A DNA stretch of 64,000 nt from an uncultured Pelagibacteraceae bacterium (GCA_902615425.1 CACMPD010000002.1:1-64000), one strand, 5' to 3'. Shown: positions 25,521 through 34,313, counted from the stretch's first letter. Made by a program: numbers and translations. The notes: generated by a model from the sequence alone, not told the origin.

Positions 25521-26194
25521 TATTTCTCTTTTAATTCTTTTACACTTATTACTCTAAGAAACTTTTTATAATTTGCATAGTAATCTTTAAATTTTAAATT
25601 TCTCACAGATTTCTTAATTTCTAATATCGATGTATTTTTCTCTTTTTTTATAACTCCTATACCCTGATCCATTTCACATGTAAAAATTTCTAAATCCTCT
25701 CTTTGCCGCAACTCAACTATCGCTTTCCAAACATCCCCATTCCATACCATCCTGTATCTAGGAACAGCTTGTTTACTTAGGCTATCGGGCATACAATCAT
25801 GTACCAAGATTATACCATTTTCTTTTAAACAATTTATTGAATTTAAAATATCTTTTTTTACTTGATCGTAAGTATGTAGGCCGTCGATGAAAACTATGTC
25901 AAATTTTTTCTTATTTTCTCTAAAAAATTCATCACTTGTTTTTCTTACATTCCCACCACTACTTGGGTCTACACCAACTTTATTTTGTATCTTAATTTTT
26001 GAAAACAACTGATCTTGATCACAGCCTATTTCCAAGTAATCAGAATATCCATATTTACTAATCAAATATTCAATAAGATCCCAACGAAAATAATTTTGTG
26101 GGAAATTGTAATGAAGTTTACCTTTAAAATTTTCGACGAAAAGGTTGTAATAGATTTTGTTAAATATTTTAGAAATTTTATTTAATCTTTCCAT
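25517..26194 (-). CDS. Class I SAM-dependent methyltransferase (Methyltransf_24-like)
   Basis: 225 residues. SAM-binding YLEIGCDQDQLFSKI, the acidic strand KVGVDPSSGG, and FDIVFIDGLHTYDQVKKDI followed by ENGIILVHDCMP are typical of the class I family acting on sugars or glycans. A similar enzyme occurs at 58358-58984. Located among surface-sugar genes, so methylation of a glycan or nucleotide sugar is the most likely role (inference). 2 bp from apt on the same strand. Confidence 0.7.
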   Translation of the reverse strand: MERLNKISKIFNKIYYNLFVENFKGKLHYNFPQNYFRWDLIEYLISKYGYSDYLEIGCDQDQLFSKIKIQNKVGVDPSSGGNVRKTSDEFFRENKKKFDIVFIDGLHTYDQVKKDILNSINCLKENGIILVHDCMPDSLSKQAVPRYRMVWNGDVWKAIVELRQREDLEIFTCEMDQGIGVIKKEKNTSILEIKKSVRNLKFKDYYANYKKFLRVISVKELKEKY

Positions 26195-26196
26195 TT

Positions 26197-26724
26197 TTAA
26201 TGACCTGGAAAATCAATTAAGTTTTCAACTTTATAACCTTTTTTTACTAATTTGTCCGTACCATTGAGATCAAACAAATTAATAACAAAAATAAAAGCAG
26301 CAACTTTTCCTTTTGAAATTTCAACTAACTTAGCTGCTGCCTCAGCAGTACCACCAGTTGCAATTAAATCATCAATAATTAAAACCTCATCATTTTCATC
26401 AATAGAATCTTTATGCACCTCTATTGTTGCAGTACCATATTCGAGTTCAAAATCTATTGAGTGAACATCAGCTGGTAACTTATTTTTCTTTCTAAGCATC
26501 ACAAATGGTTTTTTTAATATGTATGAAACAGCAGAGGCAAAGACAAAGCCTCTTGATTCAATAGCTGCAATTTTATCAAATTTTACTTTTTTACTTCTCT
26601 CAACTATCTGATTAATTGTTTCAGAAAATGCTTTTTCATTTTTAATTAATGTTGTTATATCTCGAAATAATATCCCTTTTTTTGGATAATCTGGAATTGA
26701 TCTAATAAAATCTTTTAAATTCAT
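26197..26724 (-). CDS. apt: Adenine phosphoribosyltransferase
   Basis: 175 residues, standard Apt length. FRDITTLI, the flexible region with IESRGFVFASAVSYIL, LRKKNKLP and the PRPP loop VLIIDDLIATGGTA identify it. It converts adenine plus PRPP to AMP. Divergent from mtnP with only 42 bp between starts: MtnP releases adenine from methylthioadenosine, so both ends of the shared promoter region serve one salvage route. Confidence 0.93.
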   Translation of the reverse strand: MNLKDFIRSIPDYPKKGILFRDITTLIKNEKAFSETINQIVERSKKVKFDKIAAIESRGFVFASAVSYILKKPFVMLRKKNKLPADVHSIDFELEYGTATIEVHKDSIDENDEVLIIDDLIATGGTAEAAAKLVEISKGKVAAFIFVINLFDLNGTDKLVKKGYKVENLIDFPGH

Positions 26725-26766
26725 ATGGTTAAATTATATATTAATAATTAATTAAAATATTTTAAG

Positions 26767-27639
26767 ATGACAATAAATAAATTAGCAATCATTGGTGGAA
26801 GTGGTTTATATGATGTTGAGGAATTTGAAAATCGAGAGTTAGTTGATTTACAAACTCCCTGGGGAAAACCCTCAGATCAAATTTTAAAGACAAAATATAA
26901 AAATAAAGAGGTTTATTTTTTACCAAGACATGGAAGAGGGCATTTTATTTCACCTTCAAAAATAAATTTTAGAGCTAATATTGATGCGTTAAAACAATTA
27001 GGTGTTTCTGACATTGTTTCTGTATCAGCTGTCGGATCTTTAAAAGAAGATTTACCGCCAGGTAAATTTGTAATTGTTGATCAATTTATAGATAGAACTT
27101 TCGCAAGAAATAAAACTTTTTTTGATGACGAAATCGTTGCCCATGTTTCTATGGCTCATCCAACATCAAATGGTCTGATGAATGCGTGTGAAGAAGCTAT
27201 TAAGAAAGAAAAAATAGAATATCAAAGAGGCGGAACTTATGTAGTAATGGAAGGGCCGCAATTTTCAACTTTAGCTGAATCCAATCTTTATAGATCGTGG
27301 AAAGCTGATGTAATTGGTATGACTAATATGCCAGAAGCCAAATTAGCTAGAGAAGCAGAAATTAGGTATGCATCTGTTTCAATGGTAACTGATTATGATT
27401 GTTGGCATCCAGATCATGAAAATGTAGATGTGCAACAAGTAATAAAAGTTCTTTTAGGAAATGCTGCTAAAGCAAAAAATATGATAAAAAATTTGATAGA
27501 AAATTTTGAAAATCATATTGATCCTAAAGATCCAACAAACAATTGCTTGGATGTTGCTATTATTACTGCTCCAGAAAAACGAACTAAAAAAACTATAGAT
27601 AAGCTAAAAACTATTGCTGGCAGAGTTATAAATAAATGA
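26767..27639 (+). CDS. mtnP: S-methyl-5'-thioadenosine phosphorylase
   Basis: 290 residues, trimeric PNP family. IIGGSGLYDVEEFENRELVDLQTPWGKPS N-terminus, FLPRHGRGHFISPSKINFRANI (phosphate-binding PRHGRGH), the purine-site MEGPQFSTLAESNLYRSWKADVIGMTNMPEAKLAREAEI and DYDCWHP. It cleaves the MTA released by spermidine synthase into adenine and methylthioribose-1-phosphate. Overlaps mtnA by 4 bp (ATGA), head of a four-gene operon ending in speDE. Confidence 0.93.
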   Translation: MTINKLAIIGGSGLYDVEEFENRELVDLQTPWGKPSDQILKTKYKNKEVYFLPRHGRGHFISPSKINFRANIDALKQLGVSDIVSVSAVGSLKEDLPPGKFVIVDQFIDRTFARNKTFFDDEIVAHVSMAHPTSNGLMNACEEAIKKEKIEYQRGGTYVVMEGPQFSTLAESNLYRSWKADVIGMTNMPEAKLAREAEIRYASVSMVTDYDCWHPDHENVDVQQVIKVLLGNAAKAKNMIKNLIENFENHIDPKDPTNNCLDVAIITAPEKRTKKTIDKLKTIAGRVINK

Positions 27640-28706
27640 GAATAGGAGGAAAAGATTATCGTACTATTTGGTTTGAAAATAATGTCGTAAAAATTATTGA
27701 TCAAACAAAACTACCACATCAATTTATCATAAAGGATCTTAAGACTGTTAAAGATGCAATTAATTCTATAAAAATAATGGAAGTAAGAGGAGCACCTTTG
27801 ATAGGTGCTACAGCAGCTTATGGATTAGTTTTAGCAATTATTGAAAATAATGATCTATCATTTTTGAAAAAATCTGCAGATGAATTAATTAGTTCAAGAC
27901 CAACAGCAATAAATTTAAAATGGGCTGTTGATAGAATGATGAATAAATTATCAGGTTTAAATAGTGATAAAATTTTAGAAATAGCTCTTAATGAAGCTAA
28001 AGATATATGCGAAGAAGATATAAAATTTTGCGAAAATATAGGATTAAATGGTCTTAAAATAATAGAGGAAATTTATAATAAAAAAAAAGATACAGTTAAT
28101 ATATTAACTCATTGTAATGCAGGTTGGCTTGCAACAATAAATTGGGGAACCGCAACTTCTCCAATCTATCATGCACACAAAAAAGGAATTCCTGTTCATG
28201 TATGGGCAGATGAAACTAGACCAAGAAATCAAGGAGCAAATCTTACTTCTTATGAATTAAATGAAGAAGGAATAAAAAACACAATCATTGCAGATAACAC
28301 AGGTGGAATTTTGATGCAGAGAGGAGAGGTTGATATGTGTATTGTTGGAACAGACAGAACTCTAGCCAATGGAGATGTTTGTAATAAAGTTGGAACTTAT
28401 CTAAAAGCACTAGCAGCACATGATAACAAAATTCCTTTTTATGTTGCACTACCAAGTTCAACAATTGATTGGAATATAAAAGAACATAAAGATATTCCAA
28501 TTGAGGAGAGAAATTCAGAGGAATTATCTCATGTGGAAGGTTTAGATGAAAAGGGAAATATAAAGAAAATACAAATTTATCCAAAAAATAGTAAAACCAT
28601 GAATTTAGCTTTTGATGTAACCCCTGCAAAATACGTTACAGGATTAATTACTGAAAAAGGTATATGTGAAGCATCAGAAAGAGGACTGAAAGAATTATTC
28701 AAATGA
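27636..28706 (+). CDS. mtnA: S-methyl-5-thioribose-1-phosphate isomerase
   Basis: 356 residues. MEVRGAPLIGATAAYGL, THCNAGWLATINWGTATSPIYHAHKKG (active-site Cys), WADETRPRNQGANLTSYEL and IVGTDRTLANGDVCNKVGTY (catalytic Asp) match MtnA. It isomerises methylthioribose-1-phosphate to methylthioribulose-1-phosphate. Translationally coupled to both mtnP and the aldolase by ATGA overlaps. The lack of mtnB/C/D genes here suggests the product goes to the downstream aldolase. Confidence 0.92.
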   Translation: MRIGGKDYRTIWFENNVVKIIDQTKLPHQFIIKDLKTVKDAINSIKIMEVRGAPLIGATAAYGLVLAIIENNDLSFLKKSADELISSRPTAINLKWAVDRMMNKLSGLNSDKILEIALNEAKDICEEDIKFCENIGLNGLKIIEEIYNKKKDTVNILTHCNAGWLATINWGTATSPIYHAHKKGIPVHVWADETRPRNQGANLTSYELNEEGIKNTIIADNTGGILMQRGEVDMCIVGTDRTLANGDVCNKVGTYLKALAAHDNKIPFYVALPSSTIDWNIKEHKDIPIEERNSEELSHVEGLDEKGNIKKIQIYPKNSKTMNLAFDVTPAKYVTGLITEKGICEASERGLKELFK

Positions 28707-29359
28707 AGAATTTAGACCAAAGAAATCAAATTATTGAGCATTCTCTAAAATTGAACTCTACAAATCTTTCACCGCTACGATCAGGAAATATCTCTCTGAG
28801 AGCAGAACAAGATAATATTCAAGGTTATTTAATTACTCCATCAGGAAAAAAATATGAAACATTAAAGCCAGAAGATATTGTTTTTATGGGTTTAAATGAA
28901 GAAGCAGAAAATAACGACTCAGTGAACAAACCCTCCTCCGAATGGAGATTTCATAGAGATATTTATATTAATAAAAAAGATGCCCAAGCAGTTGTTCATG
29001 CACATTCTCCACACGCAACAGCTGTATCTTCACACGGAAAATCTATACCTTCGTTTCATTACATGATTGCTCTTGCAGGTGGAGAAGACATTAAATGTGC
29101 TGAATACGCTACTTTTGGGACAAAAGAACTTTCACAAAATGTAATTAAAGCTTTAGAAAATAGAAGTGCTTGTTTGATGTCTAATCACGGACAGGTTGCT
29201 TTTGGAAAAAATCTAGATGAAGCATTTGAACTCGCACAAGAGATAGAAAATATTTGTCATCAATACACTATTGCACTAAAGTTAGGAGAGCCAAAGATTC
29301 TTTCATTAGAAGAAATGAAAAAAGTTTTGGAAAAAGCTAAAGATTATAAAAAAGGGTAA
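28703..29359 (+). CDS. Class II aldolase, FucA-like; probable (methylthio/deoxy)ribulose-phosphate aldolase
   Basis: 218 residues. It reads closer to L-fuculose-phosphate aldolase than to the dehydratase MtnB: SPLRSGNISLRAE, ITPSGKKYETLKPEDIVFM, SSEWRFHRDIY (catalytic Glu), zinc His pair in VVHAHSPHATAVS, FHYMIALAGGEDIKCAEYATFGTKELS and SNHGQVAFG. In the DHAP shunt such an enzyme splits methylthioribulose-1-phosphate or 5-deoxyribulose-1-phosphate into DHAP and an aldehyde. Position after mtnP-mtnA supports that. 1 bp before the speDE start. Confidence 0.72.
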   Translation: MKNLDQRNQIIEHSLKLNSTNLSPLRSGNISLRAEQDNIQGYLITPSGKKYETLKPEDIVFMGLNEEAENNDSVNKPSSEWRFHRDIYINKKDAQAVVHAHSPHATAVSSHGKSIPSFHYMIALAGGEDIKCAEYATFGTKELSQNVIKALENRSACLMSNHGQVAFGKNLDEAFELAQEIENICHQYTIALKLGEPKILSLEEMKKVLEKAKDYKKG

Positions 29360-29360
29360 T

Positions 29361-30401
29361 ATGACAAAAGTAGGGGAGCACATTACTTTAGATATTATTG
29401 GTACCGAGAAAGAATATGATCCATCGGTTTATGAAAGAGTAATCAAAGAGATTGCTAAAGTAGCAAAAGTTACAGTTTTAAATATATCAAAATATAAGTT
29501 TGAACCACAGGGCTTTACAATTCTTGCATTATTAGCTGAAAGTCATATCAGTTTTCATACATTTCCTGAAAAAGGAATTATAAGTTTTGATTTCTTTACT
29601 TGTGGAAAAATCAGTCCATCAGTAGCGGTTGATATTATTAAAAAAGAATTTAAGCACAAAAGAATAGTCAAAAAAGAATTTAACAGAGATACAAGATCTC
29701 TTTATCACGATATTTACAGCTCACCAGGTTTACAAAAATCTTATGTAGTAAATGAAGTTTTGGAAGATTTTAAATCAAAAGTGGGTCAGCATATTGAAAT
29801 TTTAGAGTTAGAGCAATTCGGTAAATCATTATTTATTGATGGTGAAATTCAAGTAGCTGAGTGTGATGAACATTTGTACAGCTCAACATTTGTAGGTTCA
29901 GGGTTAAAGTTAAATAAAAACAATGAAAGAGCTGCAATCATTGGTGGTGGTGATGGCGGCGTTGCGAGAGAATGCATATCTAAAAAATTTAATTTTATCG
30001 ATTGGTATGAGCTTGATCCTGAAGTAGTTGAAGTTTGTAATAAACATTTAGGGGACATTGGAAAAAAAGCTACAGAGAAAAATTCAGTTAAATGTGTTTG
30101 GGGAGATGCGTTTCATAGTATTAAATCAGTAAAAGATGATACGTATGATCATATTTTTGTAGATTTAAATGATGATCAGTTTTGTATAGATTTGGCTGCA
30201 AAGAATATGGAATCTTTAGTAAGAATATTAAAACCAAAGGGCGTGATCACAGCACAAGTTGGCAGCCAAGATAAAAAACCTCTTCAAGTTGAAAATTGGA
30301 TGAATGTTTTTCATCATCATTTTGGAAATACCAAATTATCTAGGGTTTATGTGCCCAGTTTTGATTGTTCTTGGAATTTTTCGTCTTCAATAAACCATTA
30401 G
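29361..30401 (+). CDS. speDE: Fused S-adenosylmethionine decarboxylase-spermidine synthase
   Basis: 346 residues. Residues 1-120 form a class 1B SpeD: self-cleavage at E60-S61 (LLAESHISFHTFPE) to make the pyruvoyl group, with conserved H66 and C81. Residues about 125-346 form a SpeE-type aminopropyltransferase: GEIQVAECDEHLYSS, AIIGGGDGGVARE, WYELDPEVVEVC. The usual D-x-x-DP active-site motif reads VDLNDDQ, so the Pro is missing and specificity may differ. It makes decarboxylated AdoMet and transfers aminopropyl in one chain, producing the MTA handled by the upstream genes. Confidence 0.88.
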   Translation: MTKVGEHITLDIIGTEKEYDPSVYERVIKEIAKVAKVTVLNISKYKFEPQGFTILALLAESHISFHTFPEKGIISFDFFTCGKISPSVAVDIIKKEFKHKRIVKKEFNRDTRSLYHDIYSSPGLQKSYVVNEVLEDFKSKVGQHIEILELEQFGKSLFIDGEIQVAECDEHLYSSTFVGSGLKLNKNNERAAIIGGGDGGVARECISKKFNFIDWYELDPEVVEVCNKHLGDIGKKATEKNSVKCVWGDAFHSIKSVKDDTYDHIFVDLNDDQFCIDLAAKNMESLVRILKPKGVITAQVGSQDKKPLQVENWMNVFHHHFGNTKLSRVYVPSFDCSWNFSSSINH

Positions 30402-30458
30402 TTTTTTCTTTTTAAAGTCTCTGATTTGTGAAATAATATTTTTTTATTAAAGGAGAAA

Positions 30459-31325
30459 ATGATGAATATATTTAAAAAAATTATTTTTTCAGTTTTATTT
30501 TCATTTTTAATAATTGGAAATGTTAATGCTGATAAAATTAAAATCGGAACAGAAGGTGCTTATCCCCCGTGGAATTCTAAAGATGCATCAGGAAAATTAA
30601 TTGGATTTGAAGTCGAATTAGCAAATTGGCTTTGTATCTATATGAAAAGAGATTGCACGATTGTAGAACAAGATTGGGATGGTATGATACCTGCGCTACA
30701 AATGAGAAAATTTGATGCGATTATGGCAGGAATGTCAATTACTGATGAAAGAAAAAAAGTGATTACTTTCTCACAAGGTTATGCAGATGAAAAAGCATCT
30801 TTAGCAGTTATGAAAGGATCAAGTCTTGAAGGTTTGGATACACCTAAAGTTTTAGATTTAAATAAAAAAGGTGGATCTACAAGTAAGACTCTAAAAACTC
30901 TTGCAGATGCACTATCAGGCAAAACAGTTTGTGTACAAACTGGAACAATTCACCAAAGTTTTTTAGACTCAGGTGATGTCGGAAAAGTTAATTTAAGAAC
31001 TTATAAAACACAAGATGAGGTAAATTTAGATTTAGCATCAGGGAGATGTGATGTTGCTTTAGCAGCTATTTCCTCATTTACTGATTATGCAGAGAAATCT
31101 GGAAAGGCAGTTATCGTAGTTGGTCCAGAATTTAGAGGCAGTCATTTTGGTAACGGCGTTGGTGTAGGTATAAGACAAGCATCACAGATGGGAGAGGGCT
31201 CTGATCAAGGAAAAAAAGATGCTAAACTTTTAGCAGACTTTAATAAGGCAATAGATATAGCAAGAAAAAACGGAAAGATCAGCGAATTAGCAATTAAATG
31301 GTTCGGCTTTGATGCATCTATGTAA
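30459..31325 (+). CDS. Polar amino-acid ABC transporter binding protein
   Basis: 288 residues, signal peptide about 1-25 (IIGNVNA-D). DKIKIGTEGAYPPWNSKDASGKLIGFEVELANWLC, DWDGMIPALQMRKFDAIMAGMSITDERKKVITFS and the closing NGKISELAIKWFGFD are the Lys/Arg/ornithine/octopine-type (SBP_bac_3) signatures. Strong RBS AAAGGAGAAA. Loads basic or related amino acids onto the two permeases downstream, from which it is separated by a long hairpin. Exact ligand unknown. Confidence 0.85.
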   Translation: MMNIFKKIIFSVLFSFLIIGNVNADKIKIGTEGAYPPWNSKDASGKLIGFEVELANWLCIYMKRDCTIVEQDWDGMIPALQMRKFDAIMAGMSITDERKKVITFSQGYADEKASLAVMKGSSLEGLDTPKVLDLNKKGGSTSKTLKTLADALSGKTVCVQTGTIHQSFLDSGDVGKVNLRTYKTQDEVNLDLASGRCDVALAAISSFTDYAEKSGKAVIVVGPEFRGSHFGNGVGVGIRQASQMGEGSDQGKKDAKLLADFNKAIDIARKNGKISELAIKWFGFDASM

Positions 31326-31333
31326 TTAATTTT

Positions 31334-31367
31334 AGATTTGGCGACTATAATGTATAGTCGCCAATCT
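31334..31367 (+). promoter_or_regulatory. Long intergenic hairpin between binding protein and permease
   Basis: TTGGCGACTATA (31338-31349) pairs perfectly with TATAGTCGCCAA (31353-31364) over a three-base loop; AGA/TCT extend it past a one-base bulge. No T tract follows. The permease ATG is only 2 bp beyond, leaving no free Shine-Dalgarno. Likely an mRNA-stabilising or translation-limiting element that favours the binding protein. Confidence 0.65.
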
Positions 31368-31369
31368 AT

Positions 31370-32062
31370 ATGGAACTTCTAGCATTTGGAGATACTGGTT
31401 GGGGTGACGAGTTATTTCGAGCCACTCTAATGACTATAGCTGTGTCAATTACAGCGATGATCATTGGTTTTAGTTTTGCTGCAATTTTTACTCCTTTAAA
31501 ATTATCAAAATATAAGTCATTAAATTTAATCGCTAATATTTACACCACTGTAATTCGAGGCGTGCCTGAGCTTTTAGTAATCTACCTTTTCTTTTTTGGG
31601 GGAAGTGGAGCGATAATGTTTGTAGCTTCAATGTTTGGTTATAATGAGTATATAGAGATAAATGCATTCGTTACTGGATCATTTGCAATTGGTATAATTT
31701 CTGGTGCTTATTCAACTGAAGTTTTTAGAGGTGCAATTCAATCTATTGATCAAGGTCAATTTGAAGCTGCTAAAGTTCTAGGATTTAATAAATTTAAACA
31801 ATTTTATAAAATAATCCTTCCCCAAATGCTCAGACTTGCAATTCCAAATTTAAGTAATGTTTGGCAAATTACACTAAAGGATACCTCCTTAATTTCTGTA
31901 ACTGGTTTAGTGGAAATAATGAGGCAATCTTATATTGCTGCTGGATCAACGAGAGATCCATTGTTCTTTTATTCATTTGCCGCAGTTTTGTATTTACTAC
32001 TTACTTTTGTGAGCATGAAATTAATTAACAGATTAGAAGTTAAATATAGTAGGGGGCATTGA
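31370..32062 (+). CDS. Amino-acid ABC permease (HisQ/ArtQ-like)
   Basis: 230 residues, five to six helices. IRGVPELLVIYLFFFGG and the EAA loop AIQSIDQGQFEAAKVLGFNKFKQFYKIILPQMLRLAIPNLSN belong to polar amino-acid permeases. It forms a heterodimer with the following gene, overlapping it by 4 bp (ATGA). No ATPase gene is next to the pair. Confidence 0.85.
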   Translation: MELLAFGDTGWGDELFRATLMTIAVSITAMIIGFSFAAIFTPLKLSKYKSLNLIANIYTTVIRGVPELLVIYLFFFGGSGAIMFVASMFGYNEYIEINAFVTGSFAIGIISGAYSTEVFRGAIQSIDQGQFEAAKVLGFNKFKQFYKIILPQMLRLAIPNLSNVWQITLKDTSLISVTGLVEIMRQSYIAAGSTRDPLFFYSFAAVLYLLLTFVSMKLINRLEVKYSRGH

Positions 32063-32736
32063 TGGACTTGGAATTGATGATGAATAGTTTCCCAAAGTTA
32101 CTAAATGCTGCTGTTATAACTTTAAAACTTCTTTCAGTTTCTTTAATAATTGGGTTGTTCATTGGATTATTTTTCGCAATTTTAAGATTAAATAAAAATA
32201 TATTTATCAATAGATTTGCTTATGGATATTCTTATGTTTTTAGAGGTACACCGCTTTTAGTACAGATATTCATTATTTATTTTGGATTAGGTCAGATTGA
32301 ATATTTAAGATCGACAGTTTTATGGATAATTTTAAAAGAACCATATTGGTGTGCAATAATTGCTTTTGCTCTAAACACGGGTGCTTACACTTCAGAGATA
32401 TTGAGATCAGCATTTCAAACCATTAAACCTGGAATAATAGAGGCAGGTAAAAGTTTGGGTATTTCAAATAAATTAATCTTTTATAAAATTCAAATTCCTA
32501 TCGCTATTAGACAATCTTTACCAGCTTATGGAAATGAAATTATCCTAATGATGAAAGGAACTTCTTTAGCAAGTACTGTCACTATAATGGACCTTACAGG
32601 TGTTGCAAAATATATAATTTCAACAACTTTTAAACCAATTGAGGTATTTATTGTTGCTGGTGGTATTTATCTATTTATGACCTTTATAATTCATAATGTG
32701 ATTAAGTTTTTAGAAAAGAAATACAGCTTTAATTAA
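32059..32736 (+). CDS. Amino-acid ABC permease (HisM/ArtM-like)
   Basis: 225 residues. VFRGTPLLVQIFIIYFGL and the EAA loop AFQTIKPGIIEAGKSLGISNKLIFYKIQIPIAIRQSLPAYGNEIILMMKGTSLAS identify the second subunit of the heterodimeric channel. It is the last gene of the operon and shares its TTAA stop with a convergent gene, so the ATPase must be supplied from elsewhere in the genome. Confidence 0.85.
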   Translation: MMDLELMMNSFPKLLNAAVITLKLLSVSLIIGLFIGLFFAILRLNKNIFINRFAYGYSYVFRGTPLLVQIFIIYFGLGQIEYLRSTVLWIILKEPYWCAIIAFALNTGAYTSEILRSAFQTIKPGIIEAGKSLGISNKLIFYKIQIPIAIRQSLPAYGNEIILMMKGTSLASTVTIMDLTGVAKYIISTTFKPIEVFIVAGGIYLFMTFIIHNVIKFLEKKYSFN

Positions 32737-33884
32737 AGCACAACTAAATCAATTTTTTGTTTACCAAGTCTTTCGTTACCTTGTTCAGTGACTAAATAAG
32801 TTTCACCTAAGTTCATTGCTAATTGATTTTCTGAGTCCATTAATATCATATGCATAAAAAAAACATTTCCAGGCTCAATCACGTATGGATTCCCTGTGTA
32901 CAACATTGGCCAATCCATCCAATTTGGAGCGAAAGTAGTACCTAAAGAATATCCACATGCATTCATTCTTGCTTTATTAAAACCAAGATCATCAAAAGTT
33001 TTTGCGTGAATATCAAAAACCTCTCCAATTTTATTTCCAGGTTTTAATTTATTCTCGCAACTCTTTAACGCTTCAACACACGCCTCATGCATTTTATGAT
33101 GTTTAGGATCTGCTTTACCTATAGGAATAGTTCTAAACATTGCTGAATGGTAATGTCTATAAGTACCAGCCCATTCTATAGTTAATTGATCTTGATCATT
33201 TAAAGTTTGTTTTTCTGATTGATAACGGCAAAGAAGAGCATTTTTTCCTGAACCAATAATAAATTCATTTGCAGGATAATCTCCGCCTCCTTCAAATATA
33301 ACTTTATTCATTTCAGCTAAAATCTTAGACTCATTCACACCCGCTTTGGCATATTTCCAAACTTCATCCAAAGCTTGATCAGCTAGTTCTGCAGCTTTTT
33401 TTACATAAACAATTTCCTCTTTGGATTTTACTACTCTTAACTTTGTTATTAAGTCTGACTTATCTTCAACAGAGCAATAATTCTCTAAAGACTTATTGAG
33501 CTTTAATGTATTTTTTCCAGTTAATCCATAAGCCTCATATTCAATTCCTAATTTTTTTCCTTTAAGATTTAGCTCGTCCAAAATAACTTTAAGATCATCG
33601 GTTGGGTTTGATCCATCTTTATCAACCCAAATTCTAATGTCCTTTATATTTGATGTATTTTGTGCCTGTCTTAAATCTGGAGCTCTAGTTAGTAATATCG
33701 TGTTTCCTTTTTTATCTAAAATTAATGTTTGGAAGAAAACATATCCGAATGTGTCATAACCAGTTAACCAATACATAGACTCTTGTCTAAACATTAATAA
33801 AGCATCTATGTTTTGATCTCTCATGGAATCTAAAACTTTGGATTTTCTAGTTCTAAATTCTTCTTTTGAAAAATGAAGTCCCAT
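32733..33884 (-). CDS. M24 (creatinase/aminopeptidase P-fold) hydrolase, DoeA/ectoine-hydrolase-like
   Basis: 383 residues: creatinase N-domain (about 1-150) then a pita-bread M24 domain. DQLTIEWAGTYRHYHSAMFRT, ARMNACGYSLGTTFAPNWMDWPMLYTGNPYVIEPGNVFFMHMILMD look like the ectoine-hydrolase (DoeA/EutD) subgroup. At the sites where metallo-aminopeptidases keep two metal-binding Asp, this protein has Glu (IEWAG) and Ser (HSAMFRT), so it is probably not an ordinary dimetal peptidase. Converges on the amino-acid ABC genes. Substrate assignment is tentative. Confidence 0.6.
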   Translation of the reverse strand: MGLHFSKEEFRTRKSKVLDSMRDQNIDALLMFRQESMYWLTGYDTFGYVFFQTLILDKKGNTILLTRAPDLRQAQNTSNIKDIRIWVDKDGSNPTDDLKVILDELNLKGKKLGIEYEAYGLTGKNTLKLNKSLENYCSVEDKSDLITKLRVVKSKEEIVYVKKAAELADQALDEVWKYAKAGVNESKILAEMNKVIFEGGGDYPANEFIIGSGKNALLCRYQSEKQTLNDQDQLTIEWAGTYRHYHSAMFRTIPIGKADPKHHKMHEACVEALKSCENKLKPGNKIGEVFDIHAKTFDDLGFNKARMNACGYSLGTTFAPNWMDWPMLYTGNPYVIEPGNVFFMHMILMDSENQLAMNLGETYLVTEQGNERLGKQKIDLVVL

Positions 33885-33891
33885 TAATGAT

Positions 33892-34281
33892 TTAATAACT
33901 AGTGTATTCTTTTATTTCTTTGATAGATGATCCAGTGTGATTGTTAATCTCTAATTTAATTTTAGCGCGATCATCATTTAGAAAATGAACATCTCTTGAA
34001 AGCTTAATAAATTTTTCCCCGAAATCCTTTTCTTTCTCACATTGTCTTTTATCATCCTCGATAACCCAAAGTTTTGAATTAATTACTTTAAGAGATTGAT
34101 AAAGATTATTTAACTTTTCATCAGATTTGACATTTTTTTCTAACTGATTTTTAAGAATAGAGTGTTCGTTATTAATGAATTTTATTTTTTCAGCATCTTT
34201 TATCTTTTCTTTTTTAATCTCCAAAATTGAAATTTTATCTAAAAGTTCTCCAACTGAAACTTCTACTATAATTTTATTCAT
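33892..34281 (-). CDS. DUF6165-like coiled protein
   Basis: 129 residues, mostly helical and charged: IIVEVSVGELLDKISILEIKKEKI at the start, LWVIEDDKRQCEKEKDFGEKFIKLSRDVHFLNDDRAKIKLEIN in the second half. This layout matches the DUF6165 family often found with glycosyltransferase genes; here a family 9 glycosyltransferase starts 32 bp away on the other strand. Biochemical role unknown. Confidence 0.6.
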   Translation of the reverse strand: MNKIIVEVSVGELLDKISILEIKKEKIKDAEKIKFINNEHSILKNQLEKNVKSDEKLNNLYQSLKVINSKLWVIEDDKRQCEKEKDFGEKFIKLSRDVHFLNDDRAKIKLEINNHTGSSIKEIKEYTSY

Positions 34282-34313
34282 AAAATTTAATACTATGTTA
34301 TCTTGTTATAAAT

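Noticed and set aside
28703-29359. MtnB methylthioribulose-1-phosphate dehydratase
   Set aside because: Motifs follow FucA-type aldolases (SSEWRFH, ALAGGEDIKCAEYATFGTKELS) and no mtnC or mtnD is adjacent.
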